This document shows positions 34,290 to 45,765 of a stretch of DNA of 64,000 bases, piece by piece. The position numbers were made by a program, and so were the translations under genes. The stretch lies in NCBI GenBank assembly GCA_009823505.1, contig VZQC01013859.1, positions 1,777,591 through 1,841,590 of the forward strand, written 5' to 3'. How positions within the stretch are numbered: the first letter of the stretch is position 1; each line of letters starts with the position of its first letter. The DNA comes from Rhizomys pruinosus (Eukaryota; Chordata; Mammalia; Rodentia; Spalacidae). The notes under the pieces were generated by a model. The model had not been told where the DNA came from, ran no database searches, and worked only from the letters and a program-made list of their open reading frames with translations.

Positions 34290-35602
34290 TTAAGGGGTTT
34301 TTTTGTTGTTGTTTTGAACAGGAACAAAAAAGCGAATGTCATGAACTAAGAAGCTGTCTGTGCTCTACAGATGTCTCTTGTCATTCTGAGCTTGCCAGAG
34401 TAAGCAGAGTATGATTGATTAGGATGAAAAGAATTTTTTGGTCAGTTACAAAAATAAGTATACTTGGGAATGCTGATTTTGCATTTTCAGTCAAGTAAAT
34501 TTAGTGTTTTTCCATTCAAACCTAAGTATTCCCGTAAGTGCTGGTGAAAATGAATTTGTGATCATGTCTTATAGGCAGATTAGTAACAAGTGGTAACTGC
34601 TTGACTAGTAAATTCAGTAGAAGAATCACTGAAATCAGAAAGTTAACACATACATTTCTGAGAACTAGATCATTGAAAAGGTGAATTCTCTTTATCTTTG
34701 AAAAGGGGATATTTTCTATTTATGTGCTCTGATTCACTGTACCATTGTTCTGGCTTATAATTATTTATTCACTGCATGTGATTCTTGTTGGGGCGAAAAA
34801 GCTTATAAGAAACATGACCTATAGAATAAAACATAAAGGTTTTAGTCCTCACTTTGTGCTTAAGTCTACTATGCTTTGTTTTTTAATCATACAGTATTTT
34901 TATGGGATGTCTTTCTCAAGTAGGTTTAAAGAGATGTCCTTTTTCATCATACTGAGTCCCCCAGCTCTGCTTGAAGGACTTTGTGAGTGGTCGTGGCAGT
35001 CCTGAAAAATGAATCCAGATTAATACATACATGCTAACACATCCAAAATGTTAACTGATATAAGTATTGAACACTTTTTGAAAGAAATAAGCTATTTTTC
35101 TACTCTACTTACAGGATAGATATGCTAACTACATTGAACTTCTATTTTAAGACTAGGATTAGCACTGATTTAAACTCATTAAGTGTGTCATGTTTCAGTG
35201 AAATTCCACTGAGTTTAAATAAGTAAGCAGGATAAATTAACTGTAGTCTTTTCTGAAATCAAATTCACTGTTCAAAATGTCTCTTAACTATAATAATAGA
35301 AAATTACCCAGTTAGTAAGCTTATGAACAGAACAAACATCATTTTCAATTCCTTCTACAGGGAAAGGTCCAACAGCCTAGCCAAGTTACCTGGTTTGGAT
35401 CTGGCATTTTCCACTACCATCTGTGTAACTTTAGAGAATCAGTTTAACCTCCTTATCTATTTCCTCATCTGTGATTCTGTGAGAATGACAGTTCCTGCCA
35501 CATAAGATCATTATGTTAACTCAGCATATCTAAACAGCTTAAAGCATTCCCTAGCAAAGAACGAATGTAATATCAATGATGAATAAATATTATTAGTACT
35601 TG
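34289..35602. other. TBCK intron
   Basis: No repeat or exon recognised. Short open frames only. Confidence 0.5.
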
Positions 35603-35750
35603 TGCTGGACAGCTTCAGTGTCAACTTGACACACCTGGGTTGAGGGAGCCTCAATTATGGAATTTCCTCCATTAGACTGGCCTGTGCTATGTCTGTGTGG
35701 CATCTTCTTGATTGTTGAGTGATGTGAGAGGGCCAGCTCTCTTTACATCA
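35603..35750 (+). repeat. Dispersed repeat shared with 37612
   Basis: CACCTGGGTTGAGGGAGCCT, CTTGATTGTTGAGTGATGTG and the opening GTGTCAACTTGACAC are shared with 37612-37750. A rodent interspersed family I cannot name with confidence (DNA-transposon or LTR-type). Confidence 0.75.
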
Positions 35751-36920
35751 CTTTTGCTGTTTTAATTTCTTATAGGAAAAACTCATCAGAAAGTCATAAT
35801 TCTTTTGACCAAGACTTGTTCTTAACTTCTATTGCCTTGTAGTCAGTGAAATACTGTCATTTTACATTCCAAATAAGTACAGATGGCAATATAAATTTTA
35901 CTAAGAGTTGTTGACATATATTGGTATGTGTGCTGTGTTAGCACTAAGAGACATAACTTGAGACCAGTGTCTTCTGCATTTCTCATATAATCTAAAAATG
36001 CTATCAGGGTATTGTGAAATTAATACCAAGCAGTTCATACTATCATACTAGATTTGTGAACCGGTGGTCCATAACATAAACCTAATTATGTTTTGAGGTT
36101 TGCCAGTCTTCACTCTGCTCAACCCTCGTATCATTCTGCTGTTAGCTGTTTGTCTTTCAAAGATTTAAGGATACATCCAAGCCATTTTGAAGATGGGCAT
36201 ACTAGCTGAGTAAGACCAAAAAATAGTAATTTAAGAGTAGATTTATGTTAGCTGAGTGATTTTTTTTTGTTCCGTTCTTTTTTTCTTTTGTACAGATGAG
36301 TATTTCACATAAATATAATTTTATATGTTTAAAATAAATTCTTAGAATACTTATCTCTACATACCTGAGAACCTTCAAAGGCTGGAATTTTTAGTTAAGA
36401 AAGAAGTTTTTCTTTGAGAACCTATGGAAAGAAACTGGGAAACCTACATGAAAAAAATTCGACTTATTCTGAAATTAAAGCAGTGATTTAAACATTAAGA
36501 GAAATAAATGCACATATATAAACTATTTTGGAAGGAGATTCTGAGTATGCTGGAGGGGATTTTGCCTTATAAAAGTTTTAATTACTGCTTGGAAGAAGAA
36601 ACTACCATTTGACTGAATAAAACCTTAGTTGTGAAGTTTGTTTTATTGTAGGATCTTAAAGAAAAAGTTTTTAATGAAATTTTAAAAGCATCTTACTTTA
36701 GTACAGTCTATATACTTTGTAATATATTTTAATTTTCAGCATAAGTGCAGAATATCACCAGTATCTCTCTGTTGTCACTGATCCCAAAAGGATCTTGTAT
36801 GTTTTGGTATGTTAGATCGCTAAGTCAAGTTGTGCATTATTTGCACTGACTTGTCAGCTGTGCAGGACTCTTCCTCATTATCCCCATTCTAGGATGTAAT
36901 CACAAAAGCAACACTTTATT
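35751..36920. other. TBCK intron
   Basis: Nothing recognised. Confidence 0.5.
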
Positions 36921-37064
36921 TGTTTGTTCGTTTGTTTGTTTATGCTCATATGGAGGTCAGAGAACAAGTCTCAGGAGTTGGTTTTCTCCTGCTACCTTTT
37001 GGGATCCAAGAGTCAATCCTCAGACCAGCTTGCAGCACATTTTTTGAGTAATTCAGCTGTGTGT
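36921..37064 (-). repeat. B3-type SINE fragment
   Basis: TATGGAGGTCAGAGAACAAG and GGAGTTGGTTTTCTCCTGCTACC are characteristic of antisense B3 (a B2 relative). Confidence 0.65.
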
Positions 37065-37079
37065 CACATTTTCTATGGT

Positions 37080-37500
37080 CTATAAGTAAGAAAAATCTGG
37101 CTTTTTATCTTTGTGTCCATTTATATGATTTATAACATTTATTGACTTATGTTTATTGAACCATCCCTGCATCTCTAGAATAAAGCCAACTTGATCATGG
37201 TGCATTATCATTTCGATGTGTGTTTTTATGCAGTTTGCAAGTATTACATCTATGTTAATTAAGGACATGAGTCTATAGTTTTCTTTGGGGGGTTGTATTG
37301 TTATCTGGTTTTGGTATTAGAGTGATGCTGGCTTCACAGAATGAGTTTGGGAGTTCTCACTCTATCTTTTTGAGTAATTGAGTAGTATTGGTTGTAGATC
37401 TTTAAGTATCTGGTAGAATTCCACTATAATTCCATTTGGGCCTGGGCTTTTTTTAGTGGGGAGATTTTGTATTACTGTTTCAATGTATGGGTATGAGGCT
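37080..37500 (-). pseudogene. LINE-1 ORF2 reverse-transcriptase fragment
   Basis: Antisense reading matches the RT region of ORF2: [20 protein letters not shown] and [13 protein letters not shown] are visible on the minus strand at about 37110-37205. CAGGCCCAAATGGAATTATA (the PGPDG-type block) lies to the right. No complete frame; stops are frequent. Confidence 0.85.
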
Positions 37501-37611
37501 TTTGGGTTTTGTTTTTTCTTTTTTGCTTTTGCTTTTTAAAAATATTTATTTAATATTTTCATATCTCATACAGAACATCTCAATCAATCAATCTTAATCA
37601 TCTTTATGCCC

Positions 37612-38185
37612 CTGTACTGGATAGCTTTAGTGTCAACTAGACACACCTGGGTTGAGGGAGCCTCAATTGAGGAATTGGCCCCATTGGACTGGCCTGTGGC
37701 CATGTCTGTAGAGTATTTTCTTGATTGTTGAGTGATGTGGGAAGCCCCAGCCCATTGTGGGTGGTGCCACCCCTGTGTAGGTGATTCTGTACTGTATAAG
37801 AAAGCAAGTTGGTGCTGGGCATGGTGGCGCATGCCTTTAATCCTGGCTCTTGAGAGGCAGAGGCAGGTGGATCTTTGTAAGTTTAAGGCCAGCTTGGTCT
37901 ACAGAGTGAGTTCCAGGACAGCTAGGACTACAGGAAGACCCTGTCTCGAAAAGTCCAAAAAAAGAAAGTCAGTTGAACATGCTCCAGGGAGTAAGCCAGT
38001 AAGCAGCATTCCTCCATGGCCTGTGCTTCGCCTCCTGCCTCCAGGTTTGTTCCCTGAGTTCCTATGTTGGGCTTCCTCAGTGATGAACTGTGACCCAGGA
38101 GATGTGAGCCAACTAAACCTTTTCCTCCCCAAGTTGGTATTAGTCAGAATGTTTTGTCATAGCAATTGAGGAGGAACTAGAGCAA
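37612..38185 (+). repeat. Dispersed repeat with a nested B1
   Basis: Same family as 35603, longer here: GTGGGTGGTGCCACCCCTGT, CTCCATGGCCTGTGC, CCAACTAAACCTTTTCCTCC. A B1 (37813-37961) interrupts it, with TSD AAGAAAGCAAGTTG / AAGAAAGTCAGTTG. Family name uncertain. Confidence 0.8.
37813..37961 (+). repeat. B1 SINE nested in dispersed repeat
   Basis: GTGCTGGGCATGGTGGCGCA to GACCCTGTCTCGAAAAGTCC. Confidence 0.93.
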
Positions 38186-38261
38186 ACCTCTTTCCCCAAT
38201 GGCACTGTCTCATATCCCACCAACTGGAATTCATACATTCTGCCATTTGTGTTAAGACCTG

Positions 38262-38299
38262 TATTAGTCAAGGTTCTCTAAAGAAATAGAATCAGTACA

Positions 38300-38335
<36 letters not shown>

Positions 38336-38760
38336 TTGTTAGATTAGTTCATGGAATAGGGTCCAAGTAGTCCAACAATGGCTGCACCATGTTGGAGAGG
38401 CAGAGAATCCTCTAGTTGCTCAGTCAGGAGGGATGTCTCAGTCCCAATCTGGCACCAACGGCATAAGGAATTCTTGGAGTTCAGCTTGTCCAGTCTATGT
38501 TGGAATCTGAGGAGTTGTTCACAGCAGTAAAATGAACTCACAGTGACAGAGAAGGTAAGCAACAAAAAGGGCTGAGCTCCCTCTGCCATGGCCTTTTATA
38601 CCAGCTGCCATCAAAAGGTAACGCCCACATTTACAGTGGGTCTTCTAGCTGTAAATGATCCAATCTGAGGATCTCTTTTCTCATTTTAGTTAATCCTAGA
38701 TCCAGTCAAGTTGACACCCAGGATTAACCATTACAAGTTCTATTGTGTCAAGTTAATGAC
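38262..38760. repeat. Dispersed mammalian-type repeat with (TG)n
   Basis: TGTATTAGTCAAGGTTCTCT followed by a (TG)n tract (38301-38333), AGTCCAACAATGGCTG, and the end AGTCAAGTTGACACCCAGGA. I recognise it as a common interspersed family but cannot name it safely. Confidence 0.65.
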
Positions 38761-38869
38761 CCAGATATGTCCCCAGTGCAAGTTCATCTCCTGTGATTTA
38801 GTCAACCTACCTGGACTCCCTTGCTTTAGGAAGGGACCAAGATTGGGGTCTGCTATCCATTTCCCCAAT

Positions 38870-41061
38870 TATATGCTGAATTTTTGTTTGCTTGAGCTTG
38901 CATGAATCTTATGCATACTGACACCATTGTTGTAGGTTCATATGAGCAGGAATCTACTTCCATATAGTCATGCACCTCCTCCTGGCTCTTACAATCTTTC
39001 CACCCCTTCTGTGATGGTCTCTGAGCCCTGGATGGGTAGAGTTTAATATAGGAGTCCTATCTAAGGACCAGCACTCTGCAGACTCTTAAATATATATTCT
39101 TTGGCCATCTGTGACTTTTTGTGTTCCTGGCCCTCTGTGCATGAGGGAGCTTCATTAATGAGAACTGAGATAATATTTAGTGTCCTCTTAACTCTTTCTG
39201 TGCAGATGTGCCACTTAGGCTTGGGCAGTTCACAGACAATCTCTGTGAATGACCAGTTGTGGAACTCTGTAATAATTGTCTGGTTCACAAAAGCTTCTTG
39301 ATGAGTGGTGAATGGGATATAAGGATATAAATATAAGCATATATATTTTGCAAATAGTGAGAAATTACATTAGTTAGGGATATGACAGTCTTGCCATTTT
39401 CTCTAAGATCTATGATCCCTCAGCCATGTGAATTTGGCTACATTTACAGTACCTCACATGAGTTTCTTCTCATCAAGTAGGCCTTAAGTCCAATTAGTCG
39501 TTGATTACCCCCAAGATAAAAGTGCCACTATCACAATGTCATATGCTGTGCCAGTCATTGATGCGGTTATTTGGTATTGAAGCTGGTGTTGAACTGCCAA
39601 TTGATATTCTCCCTTATCAGCTTGCATAGTGCTCTCCAAAAGCTATGAGAGCTAGCTGTCAGGGGAGGTGACTTCCAGGTCAATTCCAGCTCCATTGTTA
39701 CAAATCCTGTGTCTGAAGTATGCCTTTGGCAATAGGGTCTTACCTTCAAGTTCTAGGATGCAATCAAGGACTTGGCAATAGCCTGTATAATTTGGGGAGT
39801 CTCTTAGACTACCTTGGCCAACAACTCAAAGGAATGTTTCTCCTATCTGGCCCTGTTTATTCTTATATTCCCTTTAGCTATACCCATGGACTTATGTAGA
39901 GCTATTGTATGTGTAATTTCTCAGTACATTTCTGGTTTTTTACACTGGCTAGGCATTATTTATCTTTCCTCTATCTCTTCCTATCTAACCCTCCCTCCAT
40001 GCTGTTCCCATTTAAAGTGTCCCATTTTCCCGATTTCTCCCTTGATAATACCAGTCTCCTATGGTCCAGCTTCTCTTGACCTTCTTCTTTTATTCCCCAA
40101 ATTCCTCATGTAACCCTTTCTCCCACTTCCCATTTAAATAGCCCCAGTTTATCTATTTCTCCCTTAGTAACACCTATCCCCTACTGTTCTCTCTCAAGTT
40201 CCTTCTTTCCCTTTACCTCCATAGTTCCTTTCCATGTTTCTGGTTCCTGGAGTTACATCTGGATACTCCTAGGTATTGTGAGGGAGAACATACATACATC
40301 ATTTTTTTTCTGAATCTCTATTAATTCACTTAGTATAATAGTTTCTAGTTCCATCCATTTACCTGAAACTTTCATGACATCGTTTTTCTTTACCAATGAG
40401 TAGAACTCCAGTATGTAGATATACCATATTTTCATTATCCATTGGTCAGTTGAGGGACACTTGGGTTGCTTCTATCTCTTAGCTATTGAGAAAAGAACAG
40501 CAATGAACATAGATATAAGTATCACTGCCATAGGATGAGTCCTTTGGGTATGTGCCAAGGAGTAGTATAACCAGGTCAAATGGATAGCTTCATTTTTAGT
40601 TTTTTAAGAGTTCTTCACACTGATTTCCATAGGGGTTGCATGAGTTTCAAATCCCATCAGCAATGAATGAGCATTCCCTTCTCCTATGTTATGGGAATGT
40701 CTAAACTGTTGATCTTTTCTTGGTTTAGCTTTGGTGATTCCCCTGATTTTAAGATATCCATCCATTTCTCTTCAGTTTTCAGATGTAACAGAGTATACAT
40801 TTTTAAAATATTCCTTTAGAATGTTCTAGATCTTTTTGTTGTCTGTTGTGAAGTTTCCCTTTTGATCTCTGATTTTGTTGATTTGGTTTTGTTCTTCCTT
40901 TTGGTTAACTAGGCTAAAAAGGTCTGTCTATCTTGTTTATCTTTTTGAAGAACCAGCTGTTAGATTCATTGATTCTTTGTTTCTAGTTCATTAATTTCTA
41001 CTCTGATTTTTGTTATTTCTTATCTGTTGGGTTTGGGTTTCATTTGTTCTTCCCTTTCCAG
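38870..41061 (-). mobile_element. LINE-1, minus strand: ORF2 pieces and 3' UTR
   Basis: Right to left, it holds part of the ORF2 linker/RT region (40725-41061, including GAAGAACCAGCTGTTAGATT), then a jump to the ORF2 C-terminus (40253-40690), then a long 3' UTR down to about 38870. The minus-strand peptide at 40253-40435 (WYIYILEFYSLVKKNDVMK then GKWMELETIILSEL) is the conserved ORF2 C-terminal motif. The 3' UTR is the inverted equivalent of 50.26-51.9 kb. Together with 45459-47864 it appears to be one LINE-1 split by the retrovirus. Confidence 0.88.
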
Positions 41062-42330
41062 AATAAGGTACGAGCTGATGTGGATGGGGAAACAGTCCCT
41101 GCTGTTTCTAAATGAGGAACAGCCTGAACAGTGTATTTGCTGTCTGTGAAGACATTGAGGGATTGTGTAGAATAAGTTTCAAGAACTGTAATTACTTCAG
41201 TTAATTCAACTAATTGTGCAGATGAATATGGAGTGTGAAAAGTGTTTGACTCTCCTTGGGTAACAACTGCAGCAATTCCATTGGATGATCCATCTGTGAA
41301 TACAGTCAAAGCATTAGGAAGGAGATGCTGTGATATAACCCTAGGGAAGATTACTGGGCGTTGATTGAAAAATGTAAGTAGAGGTGACTTTGGGAGATGG
41401 CACTCAATTGGAATATTAGTAGTGCATTTGAGGATGGCCCAGCTGTAAGAATTGTTATATAACCATTGGAGTTGAGTTGTAGTATAAGGAGTAATTATAA
41501 CATCAGGATGTTTACCAAAAACTCTTAAACATTGTGTGAGGCCAGCAAAAATGGTTTGGACTATTGTCTGAGGATAGTCAGTGATAGGTTTACTATGAAT
41601 AGCATGATTATGGATCCACATTAAGGGTCCATTTTGCCATAATACTCCGGTGGGAGAATGTGGAGAGGACAGAATTATGAACTGTATTGGTTTTGTAATA
41701 TCAATTCTTATACAATGAGCCTTTTCAAGAGCTTGTTCTACTAAAGTTAAGGCCTTTTTTCCTTCTGGAGTGACTTCCCTAGGAGAAGCTGGATCGGGGT
41801 CTCCTCTTAAAATGTCAAATAAAGGCTTGAGATCTGAGTTGTAAGTCATAGAGTGGGTCGGTCATATCCAATTTATGTCCCCCAATAATTTTTGGAAGTC
41901 ATTTAACGTTTTTAAATGGGATGTATTAAGATGGACCTTTTGAGGCTTGATTAATGTATCCATGATAGTGTAACCTAAGTATTTTGTAGGCAAGGTTTCT
42001 TGTACCTTTTCAGGAGCCACATAAAGTCCATGATGTTGTAATTGTTGAGTAAGGGCCGTAAAAGCTGTTTGTAATAATATCTTGTCTTTATGGGCTAAAA
42101 GAATGTCATCCATATTGATATCTATAACAATGATATGAAAATTCTTACGGATTGCAACAGGGTTAGGGAGTCCAGGCTGTGTGGGACCCATAAGAACCAT
42201 TGTTTCATTGACCTCTCTCAAGTCCTGGAGAAGACGCCATTTTCCTGATTTTTTCTTAATAACGAATATAGGAGAATTCCATGGGGAAGTTGAAGCACTA
42301 TGTGTCTCCTTTTTAATTGCTCACTAACCA
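41062..42330 (-). pseudogene. pol: ERV pol (RT and RNase H), deleted and truncated
   Basis: From about 42330 leftwards: the RT fingers remnant (GKWR, then LQDLREVNETM), PTQPGLPNPVAI, and then FHIIVIDI is joined directly to NMDDILLAHKD near 42115. The palm between the first catalytic Asp and the YMDD box (normally tens of residues) is missing and the Tyr is replaced. The frame continues through the thumb (PTKYLGYTIMD) to a TGA stop at about 41861, then on in the same frame into the connection domain and RNase H. VFTDGSSNG, AQLVELTEV and NVFTDSKYTVQAV supply three of the four RNase H acidic residues. The domain is cut off before the last one, where LINE-1 sequence resumes at about 41062. Confidence 0.9.
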
Positions 42331-42438
42331 GCTCATGAGCCGCCTGAATCTTTTTCTGGGACAGGGGCCACTGAGGGATCCAGACAGGGTCATCAGATTT
42401 CCAAGTAATTTTTAGTGGTTGTATTTGATCAGTGGCCC

Positions 42439-42912
42439 CTAAGAAAAAGGATATCCTATCCCATGCCTATCAGTTTTTTGTTTAGGAATAATTGGTTCTG
42501 TTATTCCCTGAAGACTTTTTCCTAATCCTTTTCCAGGTATATAACCCTGTCGTTTCATTAACTTTGTAGCAACTGTAGGCTCATCTATGGTAAGATGGAC
42601 TCCCATTTGACTTAAAATATCTTGCCCCCATAAGGTCACAGGCAGGGAACTGAGAACATAAGGTTGGAACAGGCCTGAATGATATTCACCATCTTTCCAC
42701 TGCAGTATTTTGGCACTTTTATCAGGAGACTGGGAATATCCCAGGCCCCTCAGAGTGGCTGTTGATTTTTGTATAGGCCAGCCCTTTGGCCAGTCTTTGA
42801 GGGCAATAACAGAAATATCTGCCCCAGTACCTAAAAGCCCAGTAATTGGGATGCCCTGAATGATAAGCCTCCTTATAGGCCTATTGTTACAAGTCATAGA
42901 CCAAAACATCAT
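42439..42912 (-). pseudogene. pro: ERV aspartic protease plus G-patch, catalytic Asp lost
   Basis: The 157-codon open frame covers the retroviral protease and G-patch. The active-site triad region reads LLGTGADISV, where retroviral proteases have LLDTGAD. The codon at 42829-42831 is GGT, a one-base change from an Asp codon. The rest of the fold is legible: ATLRGLGYSQSP near the flap region, and TLWGQDILSQMG near the C-terminus. This is followed by RQGYIPGKGLGKSLQGI, the G-patch seen in betaretroviral proteases. The frame is the longest intact betaretroviral domain here, but it cannot encode an active protease. Confidence 0.9.
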
Positions 42913-42948
42913 AGATCCTTTTCCTGTAGATCCAAAGCCCCTATTTCC

Positions 42949-43251
42949 TCAGGATTGGGGAATTGCTTTAGTTTGTTGTGCTGCACTGGGCAGTAACACT
43001 AATTGTGCAATGCAGTCTCCAGGATTAATGACAGATATGCCTTTGGGGGAATTAACCATAATTTGAATTTTGCCTGTGAAGTCTGAATCAATAACCCCTG
43101 GGAGGACAAAAAGGCCAGATAATATTTTTGAGCTACGCCCAAGAAGCAAACCTACAGTTCCTGGAGGTAGTGGTCCCCTAATCCCTGTAGCCATCAACTG
43201 TACTCCCATATCTGGTGTTAATACGAGTCTGGAGGTGGCACAGAGGTCCAA
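42949..43251 (-). pseudogene. ERV dUTPase domain
   Basis: An uninterrupted 100-codon frame shows dUTPase motifs: a Gly-Arg-Ser-Ser block (LLLGRSSK, motif 2) and GVIDSDFTGKI (motif 3, with the catalytic Asp), then INPGDCIAQLVLLP (motif 4). The usual C-terminal Gly-rich motif 5 is not seen before the frame ends. In betaretroviruses this domain sits at the start of the pro reading frame and limits dUTP during reverse transcription. Here it connects to the protease frame only through a break at about 42912-42949. Confidence 0.88.
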
Positions 43252-43439
43252 TCCTGCACTCCCTTGGGATCCTCAGCAGAGGGAGTCAATGGTAGGAAGG
43301 GATTGTGACAAGGGATCGTCTGTATTGGGTAAATTGGTGGAGTCAAGTCCATGGCTGCCCCATACATTTGGGGGGGCCCAAGGCAGTGGGCCCATCTTCC
43401 TGTTTTTTGAAAACAGAAGAATAGGACATCCCTCCGAAT

Positions 43440-44882
43440 CAAATTTTTATTTACATTCATGGGCCCAGTGTCTTCCTTTTTTACATTTTGGACATACGTG
43501 TGGGGCGGGGGGGGCACTATTGTGACTGAGAGAATGAATTTTCCCTATTTTGGGGGCAATCCTTTCTCATATGTCTAGGTCATCCACAATCGAAACAAGA
43601 CTTAGATTTAGCTCTGCTTCCCGATCCTAGTGGAGAAACTCCACGTATTGCAGCAGCAATCACAGCCCCTGTGACCATGGCATCATTAATATCTCTGCAA
43701 ACCTTAATGTAAGCAGAGAGATCTCTATTCTTCCATGGCCGAATGGCTTCTCTACACCATTCGTTTGCCTGTTCATATGCCAACTGCTTAATCAGCAGCA
43801 TGGCCTGGTCCACATCTCCGAATATTCTACTTGCTGTTTGGATTAGTCTGTCTACAAAATCTGCATAAGGTTCATTTGCTCCTGAATCACTTTTGATAGT
43901 TGTCCCTGTAAATCACCTACTCCTTGAATAGATCTCCAAGTTTGCAATAGCAGCTGCAGCAATTTTAGCATAAACTCCTGGATCATATTGTATTTGGGCT
44001 GCCAGCGCAGCATCATCACCTTCACCAGTGAGCATGTTTATATCTCTTTGCAGAACTCCTGCCGCAGCATTTTTGTGGGCAATTTCCATAGACAGCTCCT
44101 GCCAGGTAGTCTTCCAAACCAAGTAGGAACCACCAGAGAGGACCGCTCTACATAATCTTTTCCAATCTTCAGAGCATAAATTCATACTAGCTAGGGTTTC
44201 CAGCATGCTAACAGTGAAAGATGCCTGAGGACCATAAGTGGCCACAGCTTCTCTTAATTGTTATTGATTTGAAATCTAGCAGCTGATATCTTTGTTGATT
44301 TTGGTCCTCTATGACAGGCCATTCCCATTCCCTTTCGGAGTCACTGCTAACTTTATAGTTTCTTTATACAGGTGGTGACCTCATCAACATCCCAGAGGAG
44401 GCCAATGGCCTCCCTTTGTCTCGTTTTATCTCTCTCCATGGGGGGGGTGGAGGCGGAGGCTTCACTGGAAGTGGACCCTTTTCCAAACCTTGTTCTAACT
44501 CATCCCCACTTAATTCTTCCCCTTCTGATTCCTCTCCATTTCTTTGGGATTCCCACTCTCTTACTTCCTCCAGGGTTTCTTTCCCACAGGAGATTTGAGT
44601 CTTAACCATAGGCTTAGAGGAGCCAAGGCCTTCTCTAATTAACTGCCACATTGGAAATGTTCCCTTAGGAAGTGGCTCTAAATCTTCTTGTCATTCTAAA
44701 TCTTTTTTATGTTGTTCCCAATGAGGAACATTTAAAAAACCCTCTTCCAGAAACCATGGACTCACCTTTAACATGGTTTCTACATAAGTTTTTGCTGTAC
44801 TATCTTTTATAGCAGTCCCATTGGACTTTAACAAATCTTTTGTGACTCTAGTCATCTGATTTCTTGATATTTCTGAGCCCAT
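43440..44882 (-). pseudogene. gag: ERV gag, broken
   Basis: The start at 44882 begins MGSEISRNQM, with the myristoylation-type Gly2 expected of betaretroviral matrix, and VSPWFLEEGFLN is the conserved matrix block. A frameshift follows at about 44691. An acidic/proline-rich segment (44364-44651) precedes the capsid N-part (43913-44245, with RDINMLTGEGDDA). The capsid C-part (43580-43813) contains QAMLLIKQLAYEQANEWCRE. Two nucleocapsid zinc knuckles follow: CX2CX4HX4C at 43556-43597, whose fifth residue region carries an in-frame stop (CFDCG-stop-PRHMRKDC), and an intact one at 43453-43494 (CPKCKKGRHWAHEC). At least three frameshifts or stops break the frame, so no full Gag can be made. Confidence 0.88.
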
Positions 44883-44909
44883 TTTATTTATTTTCCAGCT
44901 CCCTATTTA

Positions 44910-44914
<5 letters not shown>

Positions 44915-44949
<35 letters not shown>
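44915..44949. repeat. (ATT)n microsatellite in ERV leader
   Basis: About eleven ATT units between the primer site and gag. Confidence 0.95.
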
Positions 44950-45054
44950 TCCCTGCTCCCTTTAACACTCTGGCCAGAGCTTTTACCTGCAGGGTTCCTC
45001 AGTTGCTCCACTGTGCCAATGAAACTAAAGTGCTGCAGCAAGGTTCCCTTACCA

Positions 45055-45072
45055 TCCCTGTACGGGCCACCA
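45055..45072 (-). other. Retroviral primer-binding site, tRNA-Lys-like
   Basis: On the minus strand TGGTGGCCCGTACAGGGA lies 2 nt after the LTR CA. It matches the tRNA-Lys3-type site except for one inserted base and two substitutions. Confidence 0.7.
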
Positions 45073-45074
45073 AT

Positions 45075-45458
45075 TGCGCCATCCTGCGGCACAAATCATG
45101 GGAGGCAGACTGGGAATTAATCACACGTTTAATTGTTTGTTGCAGATTCTTTTTAATGGTACCATTTTCTTCTGTACTCAATCACAGCCTAGAAACCGAG
45201 ACCTGTTAGAACAGTCGTGGGCCAATCAGCAGACAGATTATATAACAGTAGTGGGCCAATCAACAGATAAATTATGCATCCATAGATACCATTCCTTATG
45301 TAACATGCTCTGTTCATGAGCTAGAAAAAGTAACATAGCATATCATCTTAAAAGTTACTGAAGCATGCACACTGTGTTCTTCAGCCACCGCCTTTTGGCT
45401 ACAGACCCAGCACCATTTCTCTTTAGCCTGCCATTTCAGGTATTCTTTGACTCCCACA
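45075..45458 (-). repeat. ERV 5' LTR (about 384 bp)
   Basis: On the minus strand it runs from TGTGGGAGTC to ...GATGGCGCA (TG...CA). It contains two GATTGGCCCAC (inverted CCAAT) boxes, a TATA-like TTATATAATC about 200 bp in, and an ATTAAA polyadenylation-type signal (about 45150-45160). The left end adjoins the primer site. The outer boundary is a best guess by TG...CA and size. Confidence 0.75.
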
Positions 45459-45469
45459 AATAGAAAGAT

Positions 45470-45765
45470 GGATTTTGTGTTTTTTGGTTTTTTTTTTTGT
45501 TGTTGTTGTTGTTGTTTTTTAATTTATTTCTGTATGTGTATGAATGCACTGTCTGCGTGCAAGTCTGTGCACCCGTGTCGTGCAATGCCGCGGAGGTCAG
45601 AAGAGGGTCCCGGATTCCCCTGGAACTGGAGCTCTCCTGGAATTGGAGTTTCAGATGGCTCTCGGCCGCCATGTGGGTGCCGGGGATCGAACCTGGGTCC
45701 TCTGTAAGAGCAGTCGGCGCTCTCAACCGCTAGGCTATCTCTCCAGCCCCGGATTTTGTTTTTTA
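45470..45765 (-). repeat. B2 SINE, young, beside the ERV LTR
   Basis: TSD GGATTTTGTGTTTTTT (45470-45485) and GGATTTTGTTTTTT (from 45751) flanks an antisense full-length B2. It inserted into LINE-1 sequence a few bases outside the LTR. Confidence 0.93.

Larger units (their letters stand above)
41062..45458 (-). mobile_element. Class II (betaretrovirus-like) ERV, 3'-truncated
   Basis: Minus-strand provirus remnant: LTR, tRNA-Lys-type primer site, gag, dUTPase-protease-G-patch and RT-RNase H in the canonical order. It stops abruptly inside RNase H at about 41062, where LINE-1 ORF2 sequence resumes. No integrase, env or second LTR is present. The dUTPase upstream of the protease and the G-patch after it are betaretroviral traits. 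LINE-1 antisense sequence lies on both sides, so it inserted into a LINE-1 and later lost its 3' half with some LINE-1 sequence. Confidence 0.9.

Noticed and set aside
43070..43525. 151-codon plus-strand frame opposite ERV gag/dUTPase
   Set aside because: It is the antisense shadow of the retroviral frames, which carry the recognisable motifs.
44372..44605. 77-codon plus-strand frame with hydrophobic Leu/Pro-rich stretch
   Set aside because: Antisense of the acidic, proline-rich gag segment.
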